Shown here one piece after another: positions 1 through 7,285 of a stretch of 32,372 bases of DNA. The stretch's first letter is position 1; each line of letters starts with the position of its first letter. The stretch is taken from assembly GCA_029266295.1 (NCBI GenBank), contig JAQSXD010000002.1, forward strand, positions 1 to 32,372, read 5' to 3'. Both the position numbers and the translations under genes were made by a program. This stretch comes from Bacillota bacterium. Lineage in GTDB: Bacteria > Bacillota > Clostridia > Peptostreptococcales > Anaerovoracaceae. Below the pieces are notes generated by a model. That model had not been told where the DNA came from, did no database searches, and worked only from the letters and a program-made list of their open reading frames with translations.

Positions 1-1
1 T

Positions 2-97
2 GATCAGGAGGCATTTAGCCGTTTTAGCATAGACCTGGTTATTAAACCATTAAAAAAGAGCAGATCGATACTGGCCACCAGAAAAGGAACGGTCTAA
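2..97 (+). CDS. C-terminal end of an unidentified gene (5' partial)
   Basis: The second frame is open from the left edge for 31 codons and stops at a TAA (95-97). The readable tail contains DQEAFSRFSIDLVIKPLKK and ends in a basic stretch, RKGTV. The amino acid mix is plausible for a real C-terminus, but I do not recognise the protein. No other frame on the plus strand is better in this stretch. It is too short to assign a function, and a chance open frame remains possible. Confidence 0.4.
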   Translation, partial: DQEAFSRFSIDLVIKPLKKSRSILATRKGTV

Positions 98-112
98 TAC
101 CATTTTAAAATA

Positions 113-167
113 ACATCATAGTAACAATATCACAAACAGATAAGTACATCACAGTAAAAATATCACA
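113..167. repeat. Two 22-bp direct repeats upstream of the MATE gene
   Basis: Copies lie at 113-134 and 146-167 and differ at only two positions (20 of 22 identical). The core is ACATCA-y-AGTAA-m-AATATCACA. They start 33 bp apart, about three helical turns, so a protein would meet both on one face of the DNA. A weaker third copy begins near 172 (ACAGCATAGTAATAG). Position between an upstream stop codon and the RBS of the efflux gene suggests an operator, which is inference. Confidence 0.55.
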
Positions 168-222
168 GTTAACAGCATAGTAATAGAAAATCATATGAGT
201 GCAAAACAGGAGGCTTTTATAT

Positions 223-1668
223 ATGAAGGAAACTGAACAACAAATAATAAAGAAAAATTCTGAAATGAAGGAATCAAAAACATTGGAATCTGCCCAAACC
301 AAAAAGGAAATGGGAGCAAACCGAATGGGGGAACTTCCGGTAGGGAAGTTGCTGCTTGAATTTTCCGTACCTGCTATTATTGCAATGATAGCAAACGCCT
401 TATATAACGTAATCGATAGTATTTTTGTAGGCAGAGGCGTAGGCTCACTTGCCCTGACCGCTGTGACCATAGCATTTCCCATCATGATCATCTTAATGGC
501 TTTTGCTATGCTCATCGGCATTGGAGCTACCGCAATGATTTCGTTGAAATTGGGTCAGCAGAAAAAGGACGACGCGGAACGAATTTTGGGGACTGCGTTT
601 GCTTCCTCTGTTGTCATGGGAGTTACGCTTACCGTAATCTTCCTGATCATTTTGGATCCACTTTTGCTTTTTCTTGGAGCAACACCGGACGTATTCCTAT
701 ATGCAAAACAGTTTAGTACCGTAATTCTGATTGGTGCGGTCTTCCAGTTCCTATCCTTTGGGCTGAACAATATCATTCGGGCAGAGGGGAATCCGGTTAT
801 CTCCATGGCAACCATGCTGTTTTCAGCAGGAATGAACTGCCTGCTGAACCCACTGTTTATCTTTGTATTTCACTGGGGAGTCATCGGCTCTGCACTGGCC
901 ACAGTTACCACTCAGATATTGGTTTCGGCATATATCATCTACCACTTTACCATTGGAAAAAGCAATCTTAAGCTTCACAGGAAATACTTCAGATTAGCAC
1001 CGGATTTGATGGGGAAGATTGCTTCCATCGGCTTGTCTCCGTTCCTGCTTCAGCTTGCAGCAAGTGTGACCCTGTTTATTTTTAACAGTCATTTGCTGGA
1101 ATATGGCGGAGAAATGGCAGTTGCCGCAATGGGCGTCATCAACCGGACGGCGATGATGCTGCTCATGCCGATTTTTGGAATCAATCAGGGTGCTCAGCCG
1201 ATTATCGGCTATAATTACGGTGCAAAGAAATATGACCGCGTCAAAAAGACGCTGAGACTGGCGGCCATAGCTGCAACAGCTATCTGTATTTTTGGCTTTG
1301 CTCTTTCAGAGCTGTTCAGCCCTCAGATTATCGGGCTGTTCAACAAAGAACAAGAACTGATTGATATCGGAACAAGAGGAATTAGAATTTTTATGCTGAT
1401 GGTACCTTTGGTGGGAGTTCAGATCGTAATCACAAACTATTTCCAGGCTGTAGGAAAGGCACCGAAGGCAATCCTGCTGAGCCTGACAAGACAGGTCTTG
1501 TTTTTAATCCCTTTGATCCTGATTCTCCCCTCCTTCTTCGGACTGGACGGTATCTGGATGGCGGGTCCGATCTCAGATTTTTCATCATCCATGTTGGCCA
1601 TCGTCCTACTGATAAAAGAGTTCCGCTATCTGCAGGATAAGCATGATAAGGGTAGTTCGCTGCGATAG
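223..1668 (+). CDS. MATE family multidrug efflux transporter
   Basis: The product is a polytopic membrane protein of 481 aa, the usual size for a MATE pump, with about twelve hydrophobic segments. The conserved MATE N-terminal region is clear: GKLLLEFSVPAIIAMIANALYN followed by a conserved turn around IFVGRGVGSLALTAVT. Family members export drugs or metabolites by Na+ or H+ antiport; the MepA/NorM-like subgroup fits best. A hydrophilic, Lys/Glu-rich head of about 35 residues precedes the first helix. ATG at 223 is chosen because AGGAGG lies at 208-213; an in-frame GTG at 199 has no comparable site. Two 22-bp repeats sit just upstream and may be its operator. It converges on the GH18 gene with only 16 bp between stops. 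The substrate is unknown. Confidence 0.93.
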   Translation: MKETEQQIIKKNSEMKESKTLESAQTKKEMGANRMGELPVGKLLLEFSVPAIIAMIANALYNVIDSIFVGRGVGSLALTAVTIAFPIMIILMAFAMLIGIGATAMISLKLGQQKKDDAERILGTAFASSVVMGVTLTVIFLIILDPLLLFLGATPDVFLYAKQFSTVILIGAVFQFLSFGLNNIIRAEGNPVISMATMLFSAGMNCLLNPLFIFVFHWGVIGSALATVTTQILVSAYIIYHFTIGKSNLKLHRKYFRLAPDLMGKIASIGLSPFLLQLAASVTLFIFNSHLLEYGGEMAVAAMGVINRTAMMLLMPIFGINQGAQPIIGYNYGAKKYDRVKKTLRLAAIAATAICIFGFALSELFSPQIIGLFNKEQELIDIGTRGIRIFMLMVPLVGVQIVITNYFQAVGKAPKAILLSLTRQVLFLIPLILILPSFFGLDGIWMAGPISDFSSSMLAIVLLIKEFRYLQDKHDKGSSLR

Positions 1669-1684
1669 CGGAGGACCCTTTCGC

Positions 1685-2785
1685 TTAACGAAGATTCTCA
1701 TTGAGAAAGAATAAGAGCACATTGGTTCTGTCCTGGCTTAGCTCCCAGATCATCGCGCCACCCATGCCGATCGATTTTAAATAATCTGTTTTGTATCGAA
1801 TGGATTCAGGGTCGTCGTAGCTGATGAAAACCGAGCCGTCAAAGAGCCAGGGCACAAGGGACTGGGGATGAAAAAAATAGGTGAAAAGAGCATTGTTGGC
1901 GTAGTTTGCCATAATTTGATCGTAACTAATAGAGTTTGCGCCGAAAAACGGCTGATACAAACCATAATTGAAATTGTTGACAGAAGCGTAGAGATAACCA
2001 TAGAAGGGAATTCCCATCATCAACTTGTTCATGGGAAATCCGCCAAGCTCCCACGTTTCGATTCCCGCAGCCACACTCCATTTATACTGGGGTGAGATAT
2101 CGTTGTTTTCAAACAGTGGTGCATTGAAGTCGGTGTAAGTGTCCCAAGTGCCATGAATGTCATAAGACATGATGCATGCATAATCAAGATAGGGATGAAT
2201 TCGTGACAATTCTACATTGTTTGCATAAAAAGCACCGTTTCCGCCAGCGATGGTAAGCAGATATGTAGTCTGATCAGCAGCACCTTGCTCATCAAGCCGC
2301 TCTCTCATCTTCTGCAGCAGCAGCGTAAAATTCTCTTTGTCTTCCGGTCTTCTAACATTGGTGGGAAGACCTCCGCTGACGGGATACTCCCAGTCCAGAT
2401 CTACCCCATCAAATCCATATTTTTTTATGAATTCAATACAGCTGTCTGCAAAGATCGTGCGTGATTCCTCCGTAAGCGCTACGTCGGAAAATCTTCCGGA
2501 CCAAGTCCAGCCGCCAACGGAGATCAATGTTTTCAGGTCGGGGTTCATCCGTTTTAAATCATTGAGTTGGCTGAAGTTAAAGGGATCAAGATTGGGATAA
2601 CCAAGGGTGATGGTCAGCTCCGGGCTGATATTGGCAAATGCGTAATTAATATGGGTGAGTTTTGTTGCATCGATTTGAGATGGAGTATAGCCGGTATTGA
2701 CTGACCAGGCCGTGTAATAACCAATCAGTCTTCTTCCGGAAGGCAGCACTGACGGAGTGCGGGCAGCCTCTACATTTCTTAGCAT
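1685..2785 (-). CDS. GH18 glycoside hydrolase without signal peptide
   Basis: This 366-aa protein is an almost bare GH18 (chitinase-type) barrel. The catalytic DxxDxDxE motif reads DGVDLDWEYP near residues 126-135, with Glu133 as acid/base. SVGGWTWSGRF near 89-99 and MSYDIHG are the other conserved barrel strands. The start at 2785 is preferred because GGAAG lies 9 nt upstream on the minus strand; an in-frame ATG at 2836 lacks a site. No signal peptide or transmembrane segment is visible, unlike the upstream paralogue (2911-4059), which it closely resembles along its whole length. It may act in the cytoplasm, in the mother cell during sporulation, or leave by a non-classical route. The substrate, whether chitin, chito-oligosaccharide or peptidoglycan-like polymer, is not decided. 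The gap to the upstream gene is 125 bp, so co-transcription is possible. Confidence 0.9.
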   Translation of the reverse strand: MLRNVEAARTPSVLPSGRRLIGYYTAWSVNTGYTPSQIDATKLTHINYAFANISPELTITLGYPNLDPFNFSQLNDLKRMNPDLKTLISVGGWTWSGRFSDVALTEESRTIFADSCIEFIKKYGFDGVDLDWEYPVSGGLPTNVRRPEDKENFTLLLQKMRERLDEQGAADQTTYLLTIAGGNGAFYANNVELSRIHPYLDYACIMSYDIHGTWDTYTDFNAPLFENNDISPQYKWSVAAGIETWELGGFPMNKLMMGIPFYGYLYASVNNFNYGLYQPFFGANSISYDQIMANYANNALFTYFFHPQSLVPWLFDGSVFISYDDPESIRYKTDYLKSIGMGGAMIWELSQDRTNVLLFFLNENLR

Positions 2786-2910
2786 GTTCCATAACTTCCT
2801 TTCACATAGTGATTGGCGCCAGTCAGACATTACCAAAAGGATGTGATGTCAACCGAAGCTATGTATATCATATGCGCCGTTGTAATCTGTGGTGAGCTCT
2901 GCAATGATAC

Positions 2911-4059
2911 TCATTTGAATCCTTCCTGAAGTGCATTGAGAAGATCCCCATTCTTATCATGACGAAGCTCCCAGATCATAGCACCTGCCAGCCTCTTAGA
3001 TTTAATATATTGCAATTTGTGGAAGATAGATTCCTTGTCTTCGTATGAGATGAAGTCGGAACCATTCCAAAGCCAGGGAACTTTTGCCTGAGGATGAAAA
3101 AATCGTCGGTAATCGGGATTTGTAACGTAATCTTCGGTGATTTTTTTATAGCTTAGGGCCTTTGCTTTGGAAAAAGTCTGATACAGGCCGTCATTTCTGC
3201 TGCCGGTGGTCGAATAGTGATATCCGTAAAACGGAATTCCAGCCACAAGCTTTTCCGCAGGAAAAGAGGCATTGATCCAACCGTTTACTCCTGTATCGAA
3301 GCTGGCCTGATCTTGGGGGGATGATTTGCCGCTTATGTATAGTGGGGAATGAAAATCGGTATATTTGTCCCAAGGTCCGTGAAAATCATAGGTCATAATT
3401 ACAGCAAAATCCAGATACTTGTGAATCAGGGACAGTTCTGTATTCTTTATGTAAGAAGTGCCGGCCCCTCCGGCAATGGTTAATAGATATTGCTTTTCAT
3501 CAGCAGCACCCTGTTGATCCAGGGCTTCCCTGAGGGTCTTGAGCAAAAGGGTGAAGTTTTTCTTGTCGTCAGGCCGGGTCTTGTTAGATGTAAGCCCGCC
3601 AGCAACCGGGTATTCCCAGTCCAGATCAATTCCATCAAACCCAAACTGTTTCATAAAAGTGATGCAGCTTTCTGCGAATACTTGTCTGTTTTTTTCTGTC
3701 AATGCTGCGTCGGAAAATCTGCCTGACCAAGTCCAACCGCCAATGGAAATGAGGGTTTTTAATTGAGGGTTCTTCTGCTTCAATTGTTGTAATAACTTGA
3801 AATTTTCTGGATCTTTATCCGGATAGCCCATTCGAACACGAAGATCAGGTCCAATTTCCGCAAAAGCGTAGCTGATATGGGTCAGCTTGGAGGCCTGGAT
3901 GTGTTCCGGGGTATATCCGGAATAAGCAGACCAGGCCGTATAGTAGCCTGCCAGTATGGGCTCTGCCAGTTGGGGCTCTGCTGCTAAGGCATCTTGGCTG
4001 AAAAAGCCTGTGCTTAAAAACAGAACCAAGGATAGTACCACAATATTTTTTACGTTCAT
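2911..4059 (-). CDS. Secreted GH18 glycoside hydrolase (chitinase-like)
   Basis: This 382-aa protein begins with a Sec signal peptide: MNVK, a hydrophobic core of about 15 residues, then ALA-AEP as a likely cleavage site near residue 27. A GH18 barrel follows. The catalytic motif DGIDLDWEYP spans residues 142-151 with Glu149 as the acid/base; SIGGWTWSGRF and MTYDFHG are conserved. The start at 4059 has GGAGG 8 nt upstream on the minus strand. An earlier in-frame ATG at 4149 would add a non-signal leader and lacks a good site. It is probably exported and released, as no LPxTG, LysM or S-layer domain is present. It forms a tandem pair with the signal-less paralogue downstream. Cleavage of chitin-like beta-1,4-GlcNAc polymers is the family expectation. 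Confidence 0.93.
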   Translation of the reverse strand: MNVKNIVVLSLVLFLSTGFFSQDALAAEPQLAEPILAGYYTAWSAYSGYTPEHIQASKLTHISYAFAEIGPDLRVRMGYPDKDPENFKLLQQLKQKNPQLKTLISIGGWTWSGRFSDAALTEKNRQVFAESCITFMKQFGFDGIDLDWEYPVAGGLTSNKTRPDDKKNFTLLLKTLREALDQQGAADEKQYLLTIAGGAGTSYIKNTELSLIHKYLDFAVIMTYDFHGPWDKYTDFHSPLYISGKSSPQDQASFDTGVNGWINASFPAEKLVAGIPFYGYHYSTTGSRNDGLYQTFSKAKALSYKKITEDYVTNPDYRRFFHPQAKVPWLWNGSDFISYEDKESIFHKLQYIKSKRLAGAMIWELRHDKNGDLLNALQEGFK

Positions 4060-4098
4060 CAAAGCAGCCTCCAATATACAATCGGGTTTGATGAGGCA

Positions 4099-4107
4099 AG
4101 TATAGCA
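4099..4107 (-). promoter_or_regulatory. Extended -10 promoter element for the secreted GH18 gene
   Basis: On the minus strand the sequence reads TGCTATACT, an extended -10 (TGn plus TATACT), about 40 nt before the ATG at 4059. No convincing -35 box is visible at 17 bp, which is tolerated by extended -10 promoters. Confidence 0.4.
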
Positions 4108-4151
4108 CACCGTATCCTCTTTGCGCATTGGTAATTCATGGAGCTGCAAGC

Positions 4152-4179
4152 TGAAAACCCTCTGATCGGAAGGAGGGTT
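4152..4179 (-). terminator. Probable intrinsic terminator after the GGDEF gene
   Basis: A 7-bp stem AACCCTC/GAGGGTT (4156-4162 with 4173-4179) encloses a 10-nt loop. On the minus strand it is followed by a short T run (GGGTTTTC). It lies about 50 nt past the stop of the PAS-GGDEF ORF. The stem is short, so efficiency is uncertain. Confidence 0.4.
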
Positions 4180-4230
4180 AATCAGGCTGTTGATCGATCA
4201 AGGTATCAGATTGATAAGATGTTCAGAAGT

Positions 4231-5268
4231 TCATTTGGACGTACTTGTCCTATTTCTTCCGCTTTTTTTTGCATGATGCAGGGAGGATGAAACTCCTTGG
4301 AGCAAGCGTTCGGTATTTAGACTGCTGTCGTTGCTGTAGACCGTATTAATTCCGATGCTGACCGTGATCCTTATGGTTTCGCCATTTGCCCAGAAGACAA
4401 GGTTTTCTGTGAATTTCCTAATGTTTTCCGCTACAAAATAAGCGTTATCTTCCGTTGCTTCCGGCAGAATTACGAGAAATTCTTCCCCGCCATAGCGACC
4501 GAACAGATCTGTTTTTCTCACTTTTTCCATGCAGGCTCCTGCAAGGATCTTCAGCACCTCATCCCCAGCCTGGTGACCATACTGGTCGTTGACCTGTTTA
4601 AAATGATCGATATCAATTAAAAGGATCGAAAGACAGCCGCCACAGCGCTTCAATCGCTGAAGTTCCTTCTCCAATTCCTCAATTAATCTCCTTCGATTGT
4701 AAACCTCGGTGAGGCTGTCATGGCTTTCGATGTCGTGTAATACTCGAATCATCTCCTTCTGTCCAGTAATATCTTGAATGAAGTAGACGGAACCAAGGCT
4801 TTCACTTCCTTCCGTAAGGACCGTTTTTCGAAATGCATAATATACGCTTTCTCTGTTGCGGATTAACTTTAGCTCAAACTCCGGTTTTTTCTGCTCTACT
4901 ATTTTTTTCCCTTCCGGAAAGATTGTGATATCAATCCCGATTCGGCTAAAGTCCAGCCAGCTAAATATTTCTTTGCAGGCAAGATTAAAGTCAACCAGGC
5001 GATTTCTTCTGTCAAGAACCAATATCCCTTCATTAATCTCCAGAAAAACTACCTCCTTCATGATTTCCTGAAACTCAAGAAAACCGTAACGGAAGATTGC
5101 GATATAAAAGAATATACCTGAAACACAAAGTCCGAAGGGGGTAAGATCTAGATTTAGGGGCGAACCGCCGGAAAGATAAACCTTTTTCCAGGATGGGAAG
5201 AAGGGAGCCTTTGTAGCTGATAAAATCAATTGAGGTATAGAGAAGATGGTGGATATCATTTGTAACAC
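4231..5268 (-). CDS. PAS-GGDEF diguanylate cyclase, C-terminal part of a disrupted gene
   Basis: The ORF holds the last membrane helix of a 7TM sensor (LDLTPFGLCVSGIFFYIAIFRY), then a PAS domain (about residues 70-185) and a GGDEF domain (about 185-345). The active loop is GGEEF, and RKTD five residues before it is a standard inhibitory I-site, so the cyclase domain looks catalytically intact. It would make c-di-GMP from two GTP. The first ~30 residues of the open frame (5268 to about 5180) are out-of-frame sequence of the N-terminal fragment, so the ATG at 5268 is not a natural start. If translated alone, the best internal start is the ATG at 5061 (MKEVVFLEINEG, 276 aa), with only a weak upstream AGGA. 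Whether the remnant is expressed is unknown. See the N-terminal fragment at 5075-5599. Confidence 0.75.
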   Translation of the reverse strand: MLQMISTIFSIPQLILSATKAPFFPSWKKVYLSGGSPLNLDLTPFGLCVSGIFFYIAIFRYGFLEFQEIMKEVVFLEINEGILVLDRRNRLVDFNLACKEIFSWLDFSRIGIDITIFPEGKKIVEQKKPEFELKLIRNRESVYYAFRKTVLTEGSESLGSVYFIQDITGQKEMIRVLHDIESHDSLTEVYNRRRLIEELEKELQRLKRCGGCLSILLIDIDHFKQVNDQYGHQAGDEVLKILAGACMEKVRKTDLFGRYGGEEFLVILPEATEDNAYFVAENIRKFTENLVFWANGETIRITVSIGINTVYSNDSSLNTERLLQGVSSSLHHAKKSGRNRTSTSK

Positions 5269-5599
5269 CCAAAAATAACGTAAGAAAAGGAATGATCATG
5301 AAGAGAAGTGCAATGTGGAGGGGTGCAGACTGACGATGCCGAAATTTATAGGCGAACAGCAACCAAAATTCAGACATAAATGGAGCACCGAAAAATTCCA
5401 TCGTTAGGAAGAACATAAACTGCTCTGGAGTATGGGCTTGCAGCTCAAGCGCATAACCTGTTATGTAGATGGCTATGGCCAGACACAGGAAAGTAAAGGG
5501 AATCGCGAGACTGTTCCTTTTTTTATTCAGGGAGTATAGAAAAAGAATAAAAAAGGATAAGCCAAAACAAAGCAGCAAAATGGAAATAACATTGATCAA
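5075..5599 (-). pseudogene. N-terminal fragment of a 7TM-PAS-GGDEF sensor, cut by deletion and frameshift
   Basis: The fragment starts at a TTG (5599) with GGAAGG 7 nt upstream and encodes four hydrophobic helices of the HisKA_7TM-type sensor, ending in GVTNDIHHLLYTSIDFISYKGSLLPILEKG. In intact family members that segment leads into two more helices (typically after KGPWYW) before the VYLSG-LDLTP helix. Here the reading passes directly, near 5180-5185, into VYLSGGSPLNLDLTP in another frame. Helices 5 and 6 (about 60 residues) are therefore missing and the frame is shifted. Everything after LEKG in this ORF is out-of-frame noise. A programmed frameshift would not restore the lost helices, so I call the full-length gene (4231-5599) broken. 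A sequencing error cannot explain the missing residues either. Confidence 0.75.
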
Positions 5600-5703
5600 G
5601 CCGTTACCTTCCTTCTGTGATAGCGATCATCTGCGGCAGAATTCTGAACAACACTGGAATGATATGCTATTTATAACATAAAATATCATCGATGTAAACA
5701 AGT

Positions 5704-6255
5704 CTATTCTGATTCGGAATTAAAGCGCTGCAACTGCTTTCGAACCTTGCGGGCCCAGTCCAGTTCACTTTGGAAGGTAGACATCAGATTTACAGCAACC
5801 ATATTCCATAGAAAGGTTTCTCTGGGAGAGCGATTGGGCCAATCCTTCTCTCTGTCATATTTTTCTTTCTGAAGGGTAAGCTGCGTTTCGATCGTTTTCT
5901 CATAGTCTGACAACAGCTGTTCTAGCTCTTGATTACTGAGCATATCCGACCAAGCCAGCTGGATCAAAAAAGGCTTTTTTACTTCGGGGGCTTCGGTTCC
6001 GGACAAGATCCAGGTCTTTAATGCGCTAATCCCCTTTTTTGTCAGAGCATATACCTTTTTGGACGGCGCTCCGTCTTGATGAATGGTTTCTCCTGATATC
6101 AGGTCTTCTTTCTGAAGCTGCATCAGGGATTTATAAATTTGATTGTTGTTGCCAGACCAGTAAAGGTAAGGAGACTCCTCGAAAACCTTTTTCAGGTCAT
6201 AGCCGGTAGAAGGCTTCCAGCTCAACAGACCTAGGATCGCATATTGTATGGACAT
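5704..6255 (-). CDS. PadR family transcriptional regulator
   Basis: The 183-aa protein has the PadR winged helix at residues 1-85 (MSIQYAILGLLSWKPSTGYDLKKVFEES, then NNNQIYKSLMQLQKEDLI and KKVYALTKKGISALKTW). A helical C-terminal dimerisation domain (Vir_Reg_2 type) follows, containing many charged residues and a Trp-rich tail. PadR proteins are dimeric repressors, often of efflux pumps or detoxification genes. The start has AAAGGAG 7 nt upstream. It is transcribed away from the TetR gene at 6541; an AT-rich inverted repeat at 6335-6354 in the shared region could be its own operator. The target genes and ligand are unknown; the nearby MATE gene is a possible but unproven target. Confidence 0.93.
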   Translation of the reverse strand: MSIQYAILGLLSWKPSTGYDLKKVFEESPYLYWSGNNNQIYKSLMQLQKEDLISGETIHQDGAPSKKVYALTKKGISALKTWILSGTEAPEVKKPFLIQLAWSDMLSNQELEQLLSDYEKTIETQLTLQKEKYDREKDWPNRSPRETFLWNMVAVNLMSTFQSELDWARKVRKQLQRFNSESE

Positions 6256-6334
6256 GGTATCACTCCTTTTGCTAATGTTAGCAGAATGTACTCAATATGG
6301 TTACATACGAGCGGATAGCTATAGTTGGTTAATA

Positions 6335-6354
6335 ATATGATAAATATATCATAT
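6335..6354. promoter_or_regulatory. Inverted repeat between divergent padR and tetR genes
   Basis: ATATGATA (6335-6342), a 4-nt spacer, then TATCATAT (6347-6354) form a perfect 8-bp dyad. It lies about 80 bp upstream of the PadR start and upstream of the tetR promoter. A regulator-binding site is plausible, but the stretch is AT-rich and palindromes arise easily there. Confidence 0.4.
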
Positions 6355-6424
6355 GTTATATGAGAAGTCAAATAAGAAGAGGACAAGTCGAAACCTTGAA
6401 TTTAGGGTGGATGAACTTTTTTGT

Positions 6425-6477
6425 TTGACAATACGACGATTGTGTCGTAAAATTTTATAAAAAGAGACATTTGTGTC
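6425..6477 (+). promoter_or_regulatory. Sigma-A promoter with built-in operator for the TetR gene
   Basis: TTGACA (6425-6430), exactly 17 bp, then TAAAAT (6448-6453) make a near-consensus promoter. The spacer contains the inverted repeat TACGAC-N6-GTCGTA (6432-6437 with 6444-6449), and its right arm runs into the -10 box. A second, related element GACA-TTTG-TGTC (6466-6477) repeats the TTGTGTCG core and falls over the expected transcription start. Binding there would block RNA polymerase, so TetR autorepression is the natural reading. Confidence 0.7.
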
Positions 6478-6540
6478 GCGACGCTAAAACCTACTAATTT
6501 TCAGATAGACAAATCGTATAAGACAAAGAAGGAGATTGAT

Positions 6541-7122
6541 ATGGCTGAAAAAGGAGATAAAACAAGACAGTTCATCGTTACAACATCGGCGAGCTTGTTC
6601 TCGCAGAAAGGCTTTACGGCTGTAACGATGAAAGATATCTGCGAAGTCTGCAGCTTAAGCCGTGGCGGGCTATACCGTCACTTCGGATCTACGAAAGAGA
6701 TCTTTATTGAAGTTCTTGAGAGGGATGAGAACGATGCGGAGGAGAGTCTGGATCAGGCTATTGCGTTAGGCCTGTCCCCTAAAAGGCTGCTGGAAGGGTT
6801 CTTTCAGCTCCAAAGGAATGATATCGCATATAACAGAAACCGAATTGAGATGGCGATTTATGAATTTTCCATTGTCCATCCTGATCAGAAGGACTTTCTG
6901 AATGAACGGTTTCAGGCTGCTGTCAGATCTTTTTCAAAGCTGATTGAATACGGACAGCAAAAGGGAGAATGCCATGAAGGCGATCCGCGCATCATGGCAG
7001 AGCATATTGTTATTTTCTTGGAAGGTCTGAAGATGTCTTCCAAGATTATCGCCCAATCTGATGATCTGCTGGAAGAACAGTTTCAACTGCTGATTCAAAA
7101 GGTAATTCGATCGGGTAATTAG
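6541..7122 (+). CDS. TetR/AcrR family transcriptional regulator
   Basis: The 193-aa protein has the TetR N-terminal helix-turn-helix at residues 8-55: FIVTTSASLFSQKGFTAVTMKDICEVCSLSRGGLYRHFGSTKEI. The all-helical C-terminal ligand and dimer domain shows no obvious subfamily signature. Start ATG has AAGGAG 7 nt upstream. The promoter carries an inverted repeat between its -35 and -10 boxes, which points to autorepression. No efflux gene is immediately downstream; the next gene on this strand, the GNAT-DUF4440 protein, is 163 bp away with no terminator seen between. It could be regulated in trans or by read-through. The inducer is unknown. Confidence 0.93.
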   Translation: MAEKGDKTRQFIVTTSASLFSQKGFTAVTMKDICEVCSLSRGGLYRHFGSTKEIFIEVLERDENDAEESLDQAIALGLSPKRLLEGFFQLQRNDIAYNRNRIEMAIYEFSIVHPDQKDFLNERFQAAVRSFSKLIEYGQQKGECHEGDPRIMAEHIVIFLEGLKMSSKIIAQSDDLLEEQFQLLIQKVIRSGN

Positions 7123-7285
7123 GGTAATCCGATAGGGAGAGTCCAGAGAATCCATCAGTTATAGTGATTGCTGATTTCAATGCACTTCAGTCGTCCTGGA
7201 TGCGATCAGTAATGGTAATGATATGTTTGTAATAGCATAGTGTGGGAATAATCCATGGTTTATATAACATAACAGAGAGGTTGAA

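Noticed and set aside
2850..2914. 21-codon ORF between the two GH18 genes, ATG overlapping the upstream stop (ATGA)
   Set aside because: Very short, no domain and no evidence beyond the overlap; the TTGACA box in the same gap lacks a good -10.
5170..5200. Programmed frameshift joining the two halves of the 7TM-PAS-GGDEF gene
   Set aside because: A shift could fix the frame but not the missing helices 5 and 6, and no slippery site with a structured stimulator was seen.
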